In this document: in pieces, positions 54,681-63,874 of the stretch
Position numbering within the stretch: the first letter of the stretch is position 1
Layout of the letters: each line of letters begins with the position of its first letter
Assembly: GCF_000255655.1 (NCBI RefSeq)
Contig: NZ_JH636434.1
Coordinates: forward strand, 2,693,719 to 2,757,718
Direction of reading: 5' to 3'
DNA length: 64,000 nt
From: Schlesneria paludicola DSM 18645
Lineage (GTDB): Bacteria > Planctomycetota > Planctomycetia > Planctomycetales > Planctomycetaceae
Made by a program: the position numbers and the translations under genes
The notes under the pieces: model-generated
Told to the model about the DNA's origin: nothing
What the model saw: only the letters and a program-made list of their open reading frames with translations
Database searches by the model: none

Positions 54681-54701
54681 TGTGTGTGATCTCGTGAACT
54701 T

Positions 54702-55649
54702 GTGACAACGCCTTCTTCTTCAGTCGCGATCGTGAGATGCCCCATGGACCGATCAGACGATTCCGTCATCTATTGGAACGAAAACGTCACCCTCAGGCGA
54801 TTCCTGGCCGTTTCGTCGTTGCTCTTGATCTGGATCGGCTGTGATCTTGTCCTGCATGGACTGGCGCATCAGGGAATTGACGAATTCGAGTTCTGGCGAC
54901 GCATCGATACCACGACGGGCATCCCCTTTTCGCGAACGATTTACGAATGGTTGCCCGCCGACTCATGGCGACTGCACCTCTACACCGCGTACTCATTGCC
55001 CGGCTTGGGATTGATCGCTCTGGTGCTGCTCGATCGACTGATTCATCAAGGGAAAACGGGCCTGCCTTGGGGAATCACCGCGTGCGGGGGATTGTTTATC
55101 GTCGGGGGGGCCGTCTTGGACATGGCGGTGACAGTCGCCCATAGCCCGAATCTCGAATTGGAAGGCAATCCCTACGTGCGAATCTTGCTCGATTCACAGC
55201 ATTCGCTGGCATTCGTGTATGTCCATGCGTTGTTTACACAATCGCTTTACATCACGTTGTTTTGCGGAATCTGGATCGGCTTTCTCCGACACCGCCAAAT
55301 TATTGTCGCCACGATCTCGTCCGCGTCTCCCAACTCGTCACTGGAATTCCTCAAAGCCGCAACAGGGGGAGCACACTTGACCGTGCGTCAATGGCTGTTT
55401 CCCATCCGCTTTTCCGAAGCCCCGCTGCTGTACCATTACATTTGGTTGATTGCGATTCCAGTGGTTTTCGGAATCAGCCTCTTTCGATGGTACGCGGCGA
55501 TGGAATGGATCGGCCTGGTCGAGCCAACGGATACCACACGCGTCTGCGTGATCCTTCACGGCGTGTTCAGCACGCTCGTCCTCTACCTGCTCTCGCTCTG
55601 GCGACTCTACAGACAATCTGCAGAGTCGATTGTGGAAACCAGTCGATAA
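54702..55649 (+). CDS. Multi-spanning membrane protein, unrecognised
   Basis: This encodes up to 315 residues (GTG at 54702); an ATG at 54744 would give 301. About six hydrophobic segments are visible: FLAVSSLLLIWIGCDLVLHG, YSLPGLGLIALVLLDRLI, ITACGGLFIVGGAVLDMAVT, YVHALFTQSLYITLFCGIWI, YIWLIAIPVVFGISLFRWYA and ILHGVFSTLVLYLLSLWRLY. The first outside loop has several His and acidic residues (LHGLAHQGIDEFEFWRRIDT). No family is recognised. It begins 21 bases after the PQQ gene on the same strand, so a shared transcript is likely. Confidence 0.7.
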   Translation: MTTPSSSVAIVRCPMDRSDDSVIYWNENVTLRRFLAVSSLLLIWIGCDLVLHGLAHQGIDEFEFWRRIDTTTGIPFSRTIYEWLPADSWRLHLYTAYSLPGLGLIALVLLDRLIHQGKTGLPWGITACGGLFIVGGAVLDMAVTVAHSPNLELEGNPYVRILLDSQHSLAFVYVHALFTQSLYITLFCGIWIGFLRHRQIIVATISSASPNSSLEFLKAATGGAHLTVRQWLFPIRFSEAPLLYHYIWLIAIPVVFGISLFRWYAAMEWIGLVEPTDTTRVCVILHGVFSTLVLYLLSLWRLYRQSAESIVETSR

Positions 55650-55915
55650 CGGAAGCAGCCGGCCACGTTCTGGGGACTGGCCTGCATTCCCAATTGTCCG
55701 GATTTGAATTGCGCAGATTGAACAATTTTTTCCCACACCTCCGTGGTGAAAATTCGGTCTCCGACACGACGCTCCAGAATCTCAGATGAAGAGTCGCCGG
55801 GCATACGCGTCAGGAGAAGACAGTTGACGCATTCTGCTGCGGTTTTGCGTCACGGCGATGGCGACCCATCGAAGCAAAGACCTTAAATCGTGGGGAATTC
55901 ACGATTCATCGGGGA

Positions 55916-55930
55916 TGGCACGACCAATGC
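55916..55930 (+). promoter_or_regulatory. Candidate sigma-54 promoter
   Basis: TGGCAC-GACCA-ATGC places the invariant GG and GC exactly ten bases apart and matches TGGCAC-N5-TTGC except for one base. An inverted repeat ATCGTG/CACGAT lies at 55887-55905. Confidence 0.5.
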
Positions 55931-55941
55931 TATCAATTAGA

Positions 55942-56103
55942 ATCTGCAGTTCGCATTATCGTCTGGCCCCTTGGCCAAGGTCATCAGGCGAACCGTCTAT
56001 CCCATGCGTTGATTTCAAAGGGTGATTTCGTACCGGCACTTATCTATTCAGTCCCAAACGCATGGAGCTCCCGCAAGATTTCCCCTCTTGCGGGAGATTT
56101 TTT
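55942..56103 (+). ncRNA. Candidate small RNA
   Basis: If transcription starts about 12 bases past the -12 element, a roughly 160-nucleotide RNA would end at the terminator at 56068-56103. No ribosome site with a conserved open frame is seen inside. A CCCCTTGGCCAAGG self-pairing patch lies near 55967. This is inference from the two signals only. Confidence 0.35.
56068..56103 (+). terminator. Strong intrinsic terminator
   Basis: CTCCCGCAAGA (56068-56078) pairs perfectly with TCTTGCGGGAG (56086-56096), and the stem is followed by ATTTTTT. It ends a plus-strand transcript although the nearest plus-strand gene stops 419 bases earlier. Confidence 0.85.
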
Positions 56104-56305
56104 ATGGGCAGAGGCCAACTCAGACGCCGACCCTGAATCCGAACGAGGCCAGCCCATTCGAAGCACAGCAATGGAATGGGCCATAACGCTGCCGTTCATG
56201 TCTCGATTCAACAAACGCCATGATCTTCAGCGTTGGTTGATCACGACCTCACCAAGCTCTGAGCGACCGAGATGATCGGGCGCCCCCCCCCCCGTGCAAA
56301 GGGCC

Positions 56306-57808
56306 TTACGCGACTGCCGCCTGCTCGGCCGACGTCGCGGGCACTCGTTTTAAAAGGAACAGCGCCAAACCACGGCACACGGAGGAGGCCGCGAAGACCC
56401 ACAGATAAGAATTCGCCGAAACCCCCAACCCGTTGAGAATGCTGGCACCAATCACGGAGCCGATCGCAAGGGCCAAACTGTTGGCGACGTTGTACAACGT
56501 CAACAGACTGGTTCGTTCGGCTTCGGGAATGGTTTCGAAGAACAGTAACACCAGCGCCAGCTCGTACGCGGCCCAAGCGGTCCCCGCCAAAAGCTGTAAC
56601 ACCAGCAGCCAGTAGTAGTTTGAGCTAACGTCCCAACCAATTGCCAAAGGTGTCAGCCCCAGCCCACCAATCCAGAGCAGCCGATGAGCCCCCATTCGAT
56701 GAGCCACTCGTCCCCACCAGGGCAGTGTCACAAATTTGGCAAGAAACGAGGAACCAATCAACAAGGCATAGTGGTGGTACTCGTAATGCAATTCTTTGAG
56801 CATATACGGCACAAAGAAGGGCCCCGAAATAAAGACCCCCACCTGCATGGCGACTGCGAACACCAGCAGTCGCCCCGACGCCCCGCGCGAAAAATGATGC
56901 CACTGTTCGCCGAGAGTTAGGAATCGCATGTCTTGCGGGATCGGATAGGGCTCGCTTTGCAGAGCCAGACAGGCTGCAGAAATCACACGGCAAATGAGAG
57001 CCGTCGCAAAGAGTGCCGAAAACACACGTACTTCGGCTCCATACATCTGCCCCGCTTTGAGCGCGAATCCGCCCATCAAGAACCCGGCCAAGGTCATGAT
57101 CTGGACCAACTTGGCGCGACGGGCGAAGAATTTGGGCCTGATATGCCGAGGGATGATTGTCCCTTGCCACGTATTCCACGCAGGGCCACCACCCAGACTT
57201 GTCGCCCAGTAGAGCGACGCAATCACCAACACCGCCGCGGGTGAGATCGTTCCCGCCCAAGATGCCACGATGAGCGGAAACAGCGAGGCGGCTTGCAGTG
57301 TCGCACACAACACCACCCAGCGTTTGTGAGACCCAAGAATCCGGATCGCATCCGGCGAAATCAACTGCAATAGACTTCCCAGCAGCTGAGGAACAGCAGC
57401 AATCAATGCCGCAAACACCTCGCCCATGCCGATCGCCAGCACGAAGGCAGGAAGAAATGTTTCGCCAATACCGACCGTCACACCATTCGCGGAGCCATCG
57501 ACGACACTGAGTTGCAGGTCACGTTTGAGCACTTCACTGGGTGGCGAAATCGCGGTCCACTTCGAAGTAATGGGAGGGACCAACCGATTCAAAACCCGCA
57601 CGGACGACACAATTTCCTCGCTCTCTTCTCGATCAAGACTCACCGAATTCGATTCGGCCGACGACACGTCAGGCAGAGACACAAAAATCGGTTGAGGTTC
57701 ATTCAAATACACCAGTACAATCGCTTTTCGCCGTATTCTCGGCGAACATTTACAAAGATTATCGGTCGTGTGTGTACTGCAAATCCGCTCGAACGCCCCA
57801 TGATGCAA
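56306..57808 (-). CDS. MFS transporter
   Basis: This encodes up to 500 residues with about twelve membrane segments from residue 105 on (TFLPAFVLAIGMGEVFAALI, ISPAAVLVIASLYWATSLGG, LLVFAVAMQVGVFISGPFFV, YWLLVLQLLAGTAWAAYELA, LALAIGSVIGASILNGLGVS). The loop WNTWQGTIIPRHIRPKFFAR (near 212-231) and GRVAHRMGAHRLLWIGGLGL between the halves fit the major facilitator superfamily. The N-terminal 105 residues are cytoplasmic and unusual. The start is unsure: 57808 is TTG, and GTG at 57712 (VYLNEPQPIFVSLPD) is an alternative; neither has a ribosome site. The substrate is unknown. Confidence 0.8.
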   Translation of the reverse strand: MHHGAFERICSTHTTDNLCKCSPRIRRKAIVLVYLNEPQPIFVSLPDVSSAESNSVSLDREESEEIVSSVRVLNRLVPPITSKWTAISPPSEVLKRDLQLSVVDGSANGVTVGIGETFLPAFVLAIGMGEVFAALIAAVPQLLGSLLQLISPDAIRILGSHKRWVVLCATLQAASLFPLIVASWAGTISPAAVLVIASLYWATSLGGGPAWNTWQGTIIPRHIRPKFFARRAKLVQIMTLAGFLMGGFALKAGQMYGAEVRVFSALFATALICRVISAACLALQSEPYPIPQDMRFLTLGEQWHHFSRGASGRLLVFAVAMQVGVFISGPFFVPYMLKELHYEYHHYALLIGSSFLAKFVTLPWWGRVAHRMGAHRLLWIGGLGLTPLAIGWDVSSNYYWLLVLQLLAGTAWAAYELALVLLFFETIPEAERTSLLTLYNVANSLALAIGSVIGASILNGLGVSANSYLWVFAASSVCRGLALFLLKRVPATSAEQAAVA

Positions 57809-58244
57809 AATCGCTGCCGACGGACCGCGAACTTCAACTCATTACATTTAGGTGGCTTTTGGCCGCTTCGAAGTTGGTGTTCACGACTTTGCTAAGACGA
57901 CTGCAAGTCGCGAAGGCAGCAACATGCATAGAATCAGGGCACCTGCTTTCCGTGAACAGCCTGAAATCCGCGAAAGAGACTTCACCCAAGCCCATCTGAT
58001 GCGGCCTCCAAGCATGACGAAACCAATGCCCGGCACTTGCAACGGCGACTGCACCCACAGCAGATTCTTGCCGCCCTGCATAAGATACTCTGTCGATCAT
58101 GAAATGACGAAGAGCGATTTACGAAGACTTAATAGAACTCGTCTGTTCTTCACAAATCCGCGGTGAGATCAAAACTTGTAACATCCGACAGTCCAATATC
58201 TGATCAGAGCGACAAGGATTTTTTCAGAGGAAGCCCCAGTCACG
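57809..58244. other. Divergent intergenic region
   Basis: No gene or strong hairpin is seen between the MFS gene and the cytochrome gene. Promoters for both should lie here. Confidence 0.35.
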
Positions 58245-59672
58245 ATGCCGGAACTCCGAATGAATCTTGTATTGGCAACGCGATCATCGTCTCAGACATT
58301 ACCTCGAACGATCCGCATCAAGCTTTTCTTTTGCGTGTTGGCTTCAGGAGTGTTGATGTCGCAGGTGTCGCCTGCCGCGGAAATGGCGTCGGCCCGGCGA
58401 GGATTCGAGTTCCTTCGAACTCATGAATATCTGCCACCGGACTTCGACGACGACGTCTTTGACGAACTGTGGACTGTCTGGCCCGAGCAAGACCGCAAAG
58501 CGGCGGAATCCGCCGACCCCAGCACCCGACGACGACTGACCTTTTCCTACTACGGACTGATCACGGCGCCCGACGATCTTGATGGAAAAAAACCGGCGTT
58601 TGGATATGTTGCGGCCGATCGCGGCAACTGGGTCATGAACTGCCTGGCATGTCACGGCGGAAAAGTCGCCGGACGAGTCATTCCAGGACTTCCCAATTCA
58701 CACACCGCGCTGCAGACGCTGGCGGAAGATGTGCGGACAGTCAAAATTAAACAGGGCAAAGCACTCGCTCATTTGGACTTGGGCTCGTTGCAAATGCCGC
58801 TCAGCACCACAAATGGAACAACTAATTCGGTTGTGTTTGGAATTGTCCTGGGTGCCTATCGCAATCCCGACATGACAGTCGATCTCCAGCGCCCGTTCCC
58901 ACAACTCGTCCACCACGACATGGACGCACCTCCCTATTGGAACGTGAAAAAGAAAACATCACTTTACGCCGATGGCTTTTCGCCCAAAACGGCGCGCCCG
59001 CTGATGCAATTCATTTTGCTACCGCGCGTGACTCCGGCTCAGCTGACCGAGTGGGAGCCCGAATTCGCAGACATGCTCGCCTGGATTGAATCGCTCGAAG
59101 CTCCCAAGTATCCCTTTGAGATCAATCGAGAACTTGCATCACGCGGCGAACCAATCTTCACCAAGAACTGCGCCAGGTGCCACGGAACATATGGCGCAAG
59201 CGGTGTTTATCATCAGCAGACGATCGACATTGATGAAGTTCAAACAGACCGATTGCGCCTGTCGTCCCTCTCGCCAGAACACCGTTCCTGGATGAAAAAA
59301 GGCTGGATGAGCCGCTTCGGCGAGGACCCCGTCGAGACGAACCCGGTTGGATACGTCGCACCACCGCTCGACGGAATTTGGGCCAGCGGACCGTATTTCC
59401 ACAACGGATCGGTTCCCACTCTGTGGCACCTGATGCACCCGGAAACTCGTCCCAAGGTTTGGAAACGGACAGAAGACGGATACGACGAACAACGTGTCGG
59501 CCTGGAAATCAGCACCTTCGACGAAATTCCGCGGACGGCCAAATCCCCCGCAGAACGTCGCCGCTATTTCGACACACGCCTGCCAGGAAAAAGTTCCGCT
59601 GGCCATTTGTTTCCGCAAACCTTGACCGAGTCCGAGAAAGAAGCGGTCTTGGAATATCTGAAAACCTTGTGA
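58245..59672 (+). CDS. Dihaem cytochrome c
   Basis: This 475-residue protein has an N-terminal signal region (IKLFFCVLASGVLMSQVSPA, about 25-44) and two CxxCH haem sites: CLACH (133-137) and CARCH (309-313). Likely axial Met residues are in MKKGWMSRF or HLMHP. The C-terminal part (PVGYVAPPLDGIWASGPYFH, then NGSVPTLWHLMHPETRPKVW) resembles the cytochrome-c-peroxidase-related family common in planctomycetes. It should act in the periplasm; the partner is unknown. ATG at 58245 is used; ATG at 58260 is possible. It ends 277 bases before rplM. Confidence 0.85.
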   Translation: MPELRMNLVLATRSSSQTLPRTIRIKLFFCVLASGVLMSQVSPAAEMASARRGFEFLRTHEYLPPDFDDDVFDELWTVWPEQDRKAAESADPSTRRRLTFSYYGLITAPDDLDGKKPAFGYVAADRGNWVMNCLACHGGKVAGRVIPGLPNSHTALQTLAEDVRTVKIKQGKALAHLDLGSLQMPLSTTNGTTNSVVFGIVLGAYRNPDMTVDLQRPFPQLVHHDMDAPPYWNVKKKTSLYADGFSPKTARPLMQFILLPRVTPAQLTEWEPEFADMLAWIESLEAPKYPFEINRELASRGEPIFTKNCARCHGTYGASGVYHQQTIDIDEVQTDRLRLSSLSPEHRSWMKKGWMSRFGEDPVETNPVGYVAPPLDGIWASGPYFHNGSVPTLWHLMHPETRPKVWKRTEDGYDEQRVGLEISTFDEIPRTAKSPAERRRYFDTRLPGKSSAGHLFPQTLTESEKEAVLEYLKTL

Positions 59673-59949
59673 TCAAGGCACAAAAAATCCCAGAAATCTC
59701 CACGGGTGACGCACCCATTCAGCCGATCGCAGTCGGCCATCCGGGCATTGCAGTGGACCGGGTTTGCGTGGAAATCAGCGTGACTGGCTCGCTTGGAAAC
59801 TGCGATAATTATCCGATCAGAGAATCTTGGTACCAAATCTTTGAGATCAACGGTTGAATGGATTGCGAATACACGTTACCTTTCCCGTTCCGCAAAAACC
59901 GGGGACGGTCCCGTTTCGTGTTTGCGCTATACGGTTTAAGGTCTAAGTT

Positions 59950-60456
59950 GTGATTGCTCCTCGCACTACATTCTTGAAGGCGGCCGATCGCGGTCCCGGC
60001 GGAAATCATCAGCCAAAGTGGTATGTCGTCGACGCAGACGGAATGACCGTTGGTCGTTTGGCGACGCGGTTGGCAACAATCCTGATGGGTAAACACCGTC
60101 CGGACTACACCCCGCATGTGGACACTGGCGATTACGTCATCGTGGTCAACGCCGACAAAGTTCGCTTCAGCGGCGGCCGCATGGCTCACGATGAATTCCC
60201 CTACTTCACCACAAAGATGGCAAAAAAGAGCTATGTGTGGTTTACGGGATGGCCTAGTGGACAACGAACCATTCCTGCGATTGACCTTTGGGCCAAGAAC
60301 CCAACGGAAATCCTGACGTTGGCCGTCAAGCGAATGCTGCCCAAGAACGCGTTGGCAGCGCACATGCTTGCCAAGCTCAAATTGTTCAAGGGCCCAGATC
60401 ACACACATCAGGCTCAGCAGCCAGAACCGCTGCCAGCGCACTTGGCACCGAAGTAA
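59950..60456 (+). CDS. rplM: Ribosomal protein uL13
   Basis: This 168-residue protein of the large ribosomal subunit carries the family hallmarks KWYVVDADGMTVGRLATRLA, TILMGKHRPDYTPHVDTGDY and VIVVNADKVRFSGGR, with LTLAVKRMLPKNALAAHMLA near the end. It has about 22 additional N-terminal and 15 C-terminal residues compared with E. coli (142). The start is GTG. It is followed by rpsI, the common pairing. Confidence 0.97.
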   Translation: MIAPRTTFLKAADRGPGGNHQPKWYVVDADGMTVGRLATRLATILMGKHRPDYTPHVDTGDYVIVVNADKVRFSGGRMAHDEFPYFTTKMAKKSYVWFTGWPSGQRTIPAIDLWAKNPTEILTLAVKRMLPKNALAAHMLAKLKLFKGPDHTHQAQQPEPLPAHLAPK

Positions 60457-60526
60457 CGACGCCAGTTGACGTTGCCACGATCGGTTCAGTCTTTTTCCCA
60501 TTTTCTTTCCGTTGAGCATAGATCCG

Positions 60527-61039
60527 ATGGACGACACGACCACAACGACGACCACGCCAGAACCCACCGAATTGAGCTTCTCTTCGACGCCTGAGCCTGT
60601 TGTGGCCGCGCCGGAACCCGTTGTCGTGAAAATCCACGGCAAGCTCGATCGGAATGGCGTTGCGATCGGCACCGGACGACGCAAGACGTCTGTCGCTCGC
60701 GTCCGCCTTAAGGCTGGAAACGGCGCCACCTCGATCAATGGCCGCCCGCTGCAGGAATACTTCAATAACATCCGCGATCTGCAGATGATTGAAGCACCGC
60801 TGCGAGCCACCGAAAAGCTTGGTCAAGTTGATTTGTGGGTGCGAGTCAGCGGTGGCGGCACCACTGGACAGACCGGTGCGATTGTCATGGGTATTGCCCG
60901 TGCTCTTGAAGCCCTTAACCCCACGTTTCATAGCTTGCTGAGCGAAAACGGCTACCTCACGCGAGACAGCCGAATGGTCGAACGCAAGAAATACGGCTTC
61001 AAGAAAGCCCGCCGAAGCCCGCAGTTCTCGAAACGCTGA
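60527..61039 (+). CDS. rpsI: Ribosomal protein uS9
   Basis: This 170-residue small-subunit protein contains AIGTGRRKTSVARVRLKAGN, GQTGAIVMGIARALEALNPT and the basic end ERKKYGFKKARRSPQFSKR, whose last residue contacts P-site tRNA. E. coli S9 is 130 residues; the extra 40 at the N-terminus are Thr/Pro/Glu-rich and probably disordered. The ATG at 60527 is preferred; a TTG at 60512 is also in frame. It is 70 bases after rplM and is followed by a terminator. Confidence 0.97.
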   Translation: MDDTTTTTTTPEPTELSFSSTPEPVVAAPEPVVVKIHGKLDRNGVAIGTGRRKTSVARVRLKAGNGATSINGRPLQEYFNNIRDLQMIEAPLRATEKLGQVDLWVRVSGGGTTGQTGAIVMGIARALEALNPTFHSLLSENGYLTRDSRMVERKKYGFKKARRSPQFSKR

Positions 61040-61118
61040 CCCCACTCGGGACGTTCGCGTCTCGGTGTTTGCTGCGATCTAAAGAGCCTGAGCCTTCTCT
61101 AGGACTCTTGAACACACG

Positions 61119-61155
61119 CCCCGCCCGGATTTGACTCCGTGCGGGGTATTTTCTT
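61119..61155 (+). terminator. Intrinsic terminator after rpsI
   Basis: CCCCGC..CGGA pairs with TCCG.GCGGGG around a short loop, followed by TATTTTCTT. Confidence 0.8.
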
Positions 61156-61308
61156 ATGTCGAATCACACGCCCCAACAGATCAGCGAGAATCGACGCAGT
61201 GACGCGTGCCCGCTGATTGACCATTTCCCGGCATCACGCCCTCCAGACCGCTTGTGAGCAGATTGCTCAGCATTCCCGAAGTCATTCCGCGTTGTGATGG
61301 GAACACGG

Positions 61309-62688
61309 ATGGACCAGTCACATGCATCATCGACCGCACGGACATACAAGCGACTGCTTCAGCCTGATCTCAAGCTGATGCTGATCGAGAATGACGTCGT
61401 TGGACTGCAGCAGTTCTGCGAAGTCTTAAATCCCGCGATTGTCGCCGAAGTGCTGTTCGGGCTGGATCCGGCATCCGCGTGGCGTGTGTTGTCGTCGAGT
61501 GACATCAAGCACCAGGCCGACATTTTTGAGTTCCTGGAGCCGACGCAGCAGATCGAACTTGTTGCCAACATCGACCGCCAGCACCTGTCGAAGCTCATCG
61601 AGGCCATGTCGCCCGATGATCGCGTTGACTTGATGGAAAATCTGGACGAGGTGCAGATTGAAGCGCTGCTACCGCTGATCGCCCAGGCCGAACGCGATGA
61701 AATTCGAAAAATGCTGTCGTACCCGGAGGATTCCGCCGGGTCGATCATGACGACGGAATACGCCTCACTGCCAGACGGAATTCCCGTCGGCGAGGCACTG
61801 AACCTCCTGCGGCAGCAGGCCCCCAACCGGGAAACGATCTACTACGTGTTCGTCGTCGACGCTGGCCGCCGGATACTGGGCGTGATTTCGCTACGCGAGC
61901 TGATCTTGGCTCGACCATCGGCCCTGATCGCCGACATTATGACCCGCGACTTCATTTCCGTACACGTCCGAGATGACCAGGAAGAGGCCGCTCGTCTGAT
62001 CGCGCGTTTTGACCTGATTGCCCTGCCAGTTCTCGACGCCGACGAACGCCTGGTGGGGATCATTACGCACGACGACGTCCTGGACGTGATCCAGGAAGAG
62101 GCCAACGAAGACGCCTATTTGCAGGCCGCGATCGACCCATTGGAGCACTCGTACTTCTCGACTCCGCTGCTGACCATTGCCTTCAAACGCGGCGTATGGC
62201 TGCTATTCCTGTCAATCATGGCCCTGGTCACCGCCACCGCGATGCGTTCGTTCGGAGACCGGGCAAAGTCCAACGAGTGGCTGGAATGGTTTCTGCCACT
62301 CGTTCTCGCGAGTGGTGGCAACACAGGGTCTCAATCGGCAACGCTGGTGATTCGTGCGATGGCCGTCATTACGATGAACCGGCGCGACAAGATTCAACTG
62401 GCAACACGCGAACTTTTGACTGGATTGATTCTCGGCCTGACGCTCGGAGTGTTCAACTGGCTGGCCCTGCAAGGGCTGTTCGGTCGTGATCCCATCCAGT
62501 CCGGCGTTGTCTCGCTGACCATTGCTCTCGTCGTAACGATGGGCACTGTCGTGGGATCGCTCCTTCCCATTTTGTTCGACCGACTGGGTATGGACCCGGC
62601 GATCATGTCGAATCCGCTCATTGCGTCGCTGAGCGACTTTATGGGTGTGGTGATCTATTTCAGCGTCGCAATTTGGCTGCTGGCCTGA
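61309..62688 (+). CDS. mgtE: Magnesium transporter MgtE
   Basis: This 459-residue Mg2+ channel has the full family layout. The N-terminal helical superhelix (about 10-120) contains ADIFEFLEPTQQIELVANID and the motif MSPDDRVDLMENLDEVQIEA. Two CBS domains follow (about 125-245; MTTEYASLPDGIPVGEALNL, MTRDFISVHVRDDQEEAARL). Five membrane helices (about 280-459) include LPLVLASGGNTGSQSATLVI, the conserved pore signature. The cytoplasmic domains sense Mg2+. The ATG at 61309 is used; GTG and ATG slightly upstream (61294, 61297) are also in frame. It shares its N-terminal domain type with the MotE-like protein at 10948-11706. Confidence 0.95.
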   Translation: MDQSHASSTARTYKRLLQPDLKLMLIENDVVGLQQFCEVLNPAIVAEVLFGLDPASAWRVLSSSDIKHQADIFEFLEPTQQIELVANIDRQHLSKLIEAMSPDDRVDLMENLDEVQIEALLPLIAQAERDEIRKMLSYPEDSAGSIMTTEYASLPDGIPVGEALNLLRQQAPNRETIYYVFVVDAGRRILGVISLRELILARPSALIADIMTRDFISVHVRDDQEEAARLIARFDLIALPVLDADERLVGIITHDDVLDVIQEEANEDAYLQAAIDPLEHSYFSTPLLTIAFKRGVWLLFLSIMALVTATAMRSFGDRAKSNEWLEWFLPLVLASGGNTGSQSATLVIRAMAVITMNRRDKIQLATRELLTGLILGLTLGVFNWLALQGLFGRDPIQSGVVSLTIALVVTMGTVVGSLLPILFDRLGMDPAIMSNPLIASLSDFMGVVIYFSVAIWLLA

Positions 62689-62813
62689 CCATCCGCCGGC
62701 GCGATCTCTGATTGATTCCCATTCTGCAACTCGCAACGATCGCGTGAGGGACTCTCGCGATCAGATTTCACGTTTCTGCCCTGCAACCTGCAACACCTCT
62801 GAAAGGCCATACC

Positions 62814-63296
62814 ATGAATGCACGTGATGCCCTGAAGCTTTCCATCGACATGGGAAAAACCATCTGCCTTGGATACCTCGGTGACCTGACCGACGCCGAA
62901 CTGATGAAACGTCCCTGCCCAGGCTGCAATCACATCAACTGGCAGGTTGGACACCTCATTGCCAGCGAATACGGAATGATGATGGGACTGTTTCCAAACT
63001 CGATGCCGCCGCTCCCGGACGGATTCGCCGAGAAATACACCAAGGAAACCGCGAAAAGCGACAACCCGGCCGACTTCGACAAGAAAGCGGAGTTGCTGGC
63101 CCTGTTCGAGAAAACCCGCGCTGCCACGCTCGACCTTCTTTCGAAAGTCACCGACGCGGATCTAGATAAGCCAACGGGCGTTAATTACGCCCCCACCACC
63201 GGTTCCATGTTCGAACTTCAAGGCAGTCATTGGCTGATGCACGCGGGACAATGGGCCGTGGTCCGCCGCCAATGCGGCCGACCACCACTCTTTTAG
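62814..63296 (+). CDS. DinB-like four-helix metal-binding protein
   Basis: This 160-residue protein resembles the DinB/YfiT superfamily of four-helix bundles that bind a metal through three His residues: His47 (HINWQVGHLIASEYG), His139 and His143 (GSHWLMHAGQW). Many relatives are thiol-dependent transferases. A glance at Cys35 and Cys38 (RPCPGCNH) shows an extra pair not general in the family. Start ATG 62814 follows GAAAGG. It is transcribed alone between mgtE and the rRNA region. Confidence 0.85.
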   Translation: MNARDALKLSIDMGKTICLGYLGDLTDAELMKRPCPGCNHINWQVGHLIASEYGMMMGLFPNSMPPLPDGFAEKYTKETAKSDNPADFDKKAELLALFEKTRAATLDLLSKVTDADLDKPTGVNYAPTTGSMFELQGSHWLMHAGQWAVVRRQCGRPPLF

Positions 63297-63555
63297 ACCG
63301 ACTCAGCCCCCATCAATAGTGTCTTCCGCCCCGAACGCACCGGAGATCACCGATACATCAGCAACGACAAGGGAGTCCGGCAAAACACATGAACACGCGT
63401 ATCAACATCTTTATCTCCTTTTGCACACAGAAGATGCGATACAAAACAACATCGCTCCAGGCGTCTACGCTGTTGAACTCGTCCGATTTCACAGGATCTG
63501 CGGGCGGGTTTCCGAGCGGCCCAAAAAAAGTACCAACAAATCTTTGCCCCATTGA

Positions 63556-63583
63556 TTGACAATAAAATCCACGACGATATATT
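63556..63583 (+). promoter_or_regulatory. Sigma-70-type promoter, probably for 16S rRNA
   Basis: TTGACA (63556-63561), a 16-base spacer and TATATT (63578-63583) give a near-consensus promoter about 290 bases before the 16S start. Confidence 0.6.
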
Positions 63584-63713
63584 TCCGCACCGCCACACGG
63601 TTGAGACGCAAACGCGACGCAAACCCAGTGGTGGACAGATCTTTGAAAACACGGTTGGAGAGTTTTGAGAATCAGTCTTGTCGTATTGATGCGGTTGCTG
63701 GCCGTGCGAAGAC

Positions 63714-63747
63714 CTTGTTCTCCATCACTTAATTGTGATGAAGACAA
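63714..63747 (+). other. Leader hairpin before 16S rRNA
   Basis: Arms TTGTTCTCCATCAC and GTGATGAAGACAA pair with few mismatches around TTAATT. It might take part in rRNA leader folding or processing. Confidence 0.4.
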
Positions 63748-63874
63748 ATGACCAAACCGAGTCGTAAGACTCATCGGTCAGTCAACACATGGCTAGCGGA
63801 CAAACCCAGTGCATACAACACTGAATCTCAAGCTGCCTGATTTATCAGCGGTTTGTGGTTCAGTTCGGAAACAC

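Larger units (their letters stand above)
55650..56305. other. 656-base gap with sigma-54-like site and terminator
   Basis: No protein gene is supported. A -24/-12 type promoter at 55916-55930 and a strong intrinsic terminator at 56068-56103 could bracket a small RNA. A run of 11 C residues lies at 56283-56293, 12 bases past the MFS gene's stop. Confidence 0.5.
63297..63874. other. Leader region upstream of 16S rRNA
   Basis: No gene is supported. The region holds a sigma-70-like promoter at 63556-63583 and a hairpin at 63714-63747. Confidence 0.5.

Noticed and set aside
59895..59916. AACCGGGGACGGTCCCGTTT motif upstream of rplM as a member of the repeat family
   Set aside because: It shares only a short GGGAC/GTCCC core and none of the ordered internal blocks.
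59809..60810. A 333-codon open frame on the minus strand over rplM and rpsI
   Set aside because: It lies wholly opposite two certain ribosomal protein genes, has no family resemblance and reflects codon bias.
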